14,252 nucleotides of DNA from DATJPR01 sp035506295. GTDB taxonomy: Bacteria; Bacteroidota; Ignavibacteria; UBA10030; UBA6906. This document shows, piece after piece, positions 14,243 through 14,252 of the stretch. Numbering within the stretch: position 1 is the first letter of the stretch; every line of letters starts with the position of its first letter. A program made the position numbers and the translations under genes. The stretch lies in the NCBI GenBank assembly GCA_035506295.1, contig DATJPR010000292.1, positions 1 to 14,252 of the forward strand. The letters run 5' to 3'. The notes below the pieces were generated by a model. The model was given only the letters and a program-made list of their open reading frames with translations, made no database searches and was not told the DNA's origin.

Positions 14243-14252
14243 TGAAGAAGAG

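Overview
The window is GC-rich bacterial DNA with compact, mostly plus-strand genes. The best taxonomic clue is the protein at 1908-3896. It ends in a type IX secretion (T9SS) C-terminal sorting domain of the NYPNPFNP / LGQEVATLV / ASGVYIYRL type, typical of the Bacteroidota-Ignavibacteriota-Calditrichota side of the FCB group. Several genes have clear Shine-Dalgarno sites, and a GtaA-type glutaminase and a DUF2279 protein are present. This fits an Ignavibacteria-like heterotroph better than a classical Bacteroidia, but that is inference.

Layout. 1-507 is an RNA and repeat region: a heptamer tandem repeat, an intact tRNA-Gly(CCC) with its own terminator, then a second tRNA-Gly copy split into four blocks by hairpin-forming inserts and also followed by a terminator-like hairpin. 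522-1649 is a secreted GH18 chitinase. 1650-1907 is non-coding and holds a 71-bp three-way-junction element (1700-1770). 1908-3896 is a T9SS-exported surface protein built of an FN3-like domain and about four carboxypeptidase-regulatory-like beta domains. 3897-4189 is non-coding, with a heptamer repeat, a GAAA-capped hairpin and a polypyrimidine tract.

4190-6551 is a translationally coupled three-gene operon: two HtrA-like proteases without signal peptides, then a NarL/LuxR-type regulator whose receiver domain has lost its phospho-acceptor. 6642-8702 is a secreted GtaA-type glutaminase. 8703-8883 is a strongly structured leader. 8884-12057 is a 1057-residue membrane histidine kinase (multi-TM module, Cache-like sensor, HAMP, three PAS, HisKA_2, HATPase). 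12078-12614 (minus) is a small exported DUF1579-like protein. 12811-13224 is a doubtful exported ORF. 13331-14242 is a DUF2279 envelope protein.

How it fits together: chitinase, surface protein and glutaminase suggest scavenging of chitin, glutamine and peptide nitrogen outside the cytoplasm. The operon at 4190-6551 looks like a self-contained cytoplasmic proteolysis and regulation module. It and the interrupted tRNA-Gly locus are the two items most worth follow-up.
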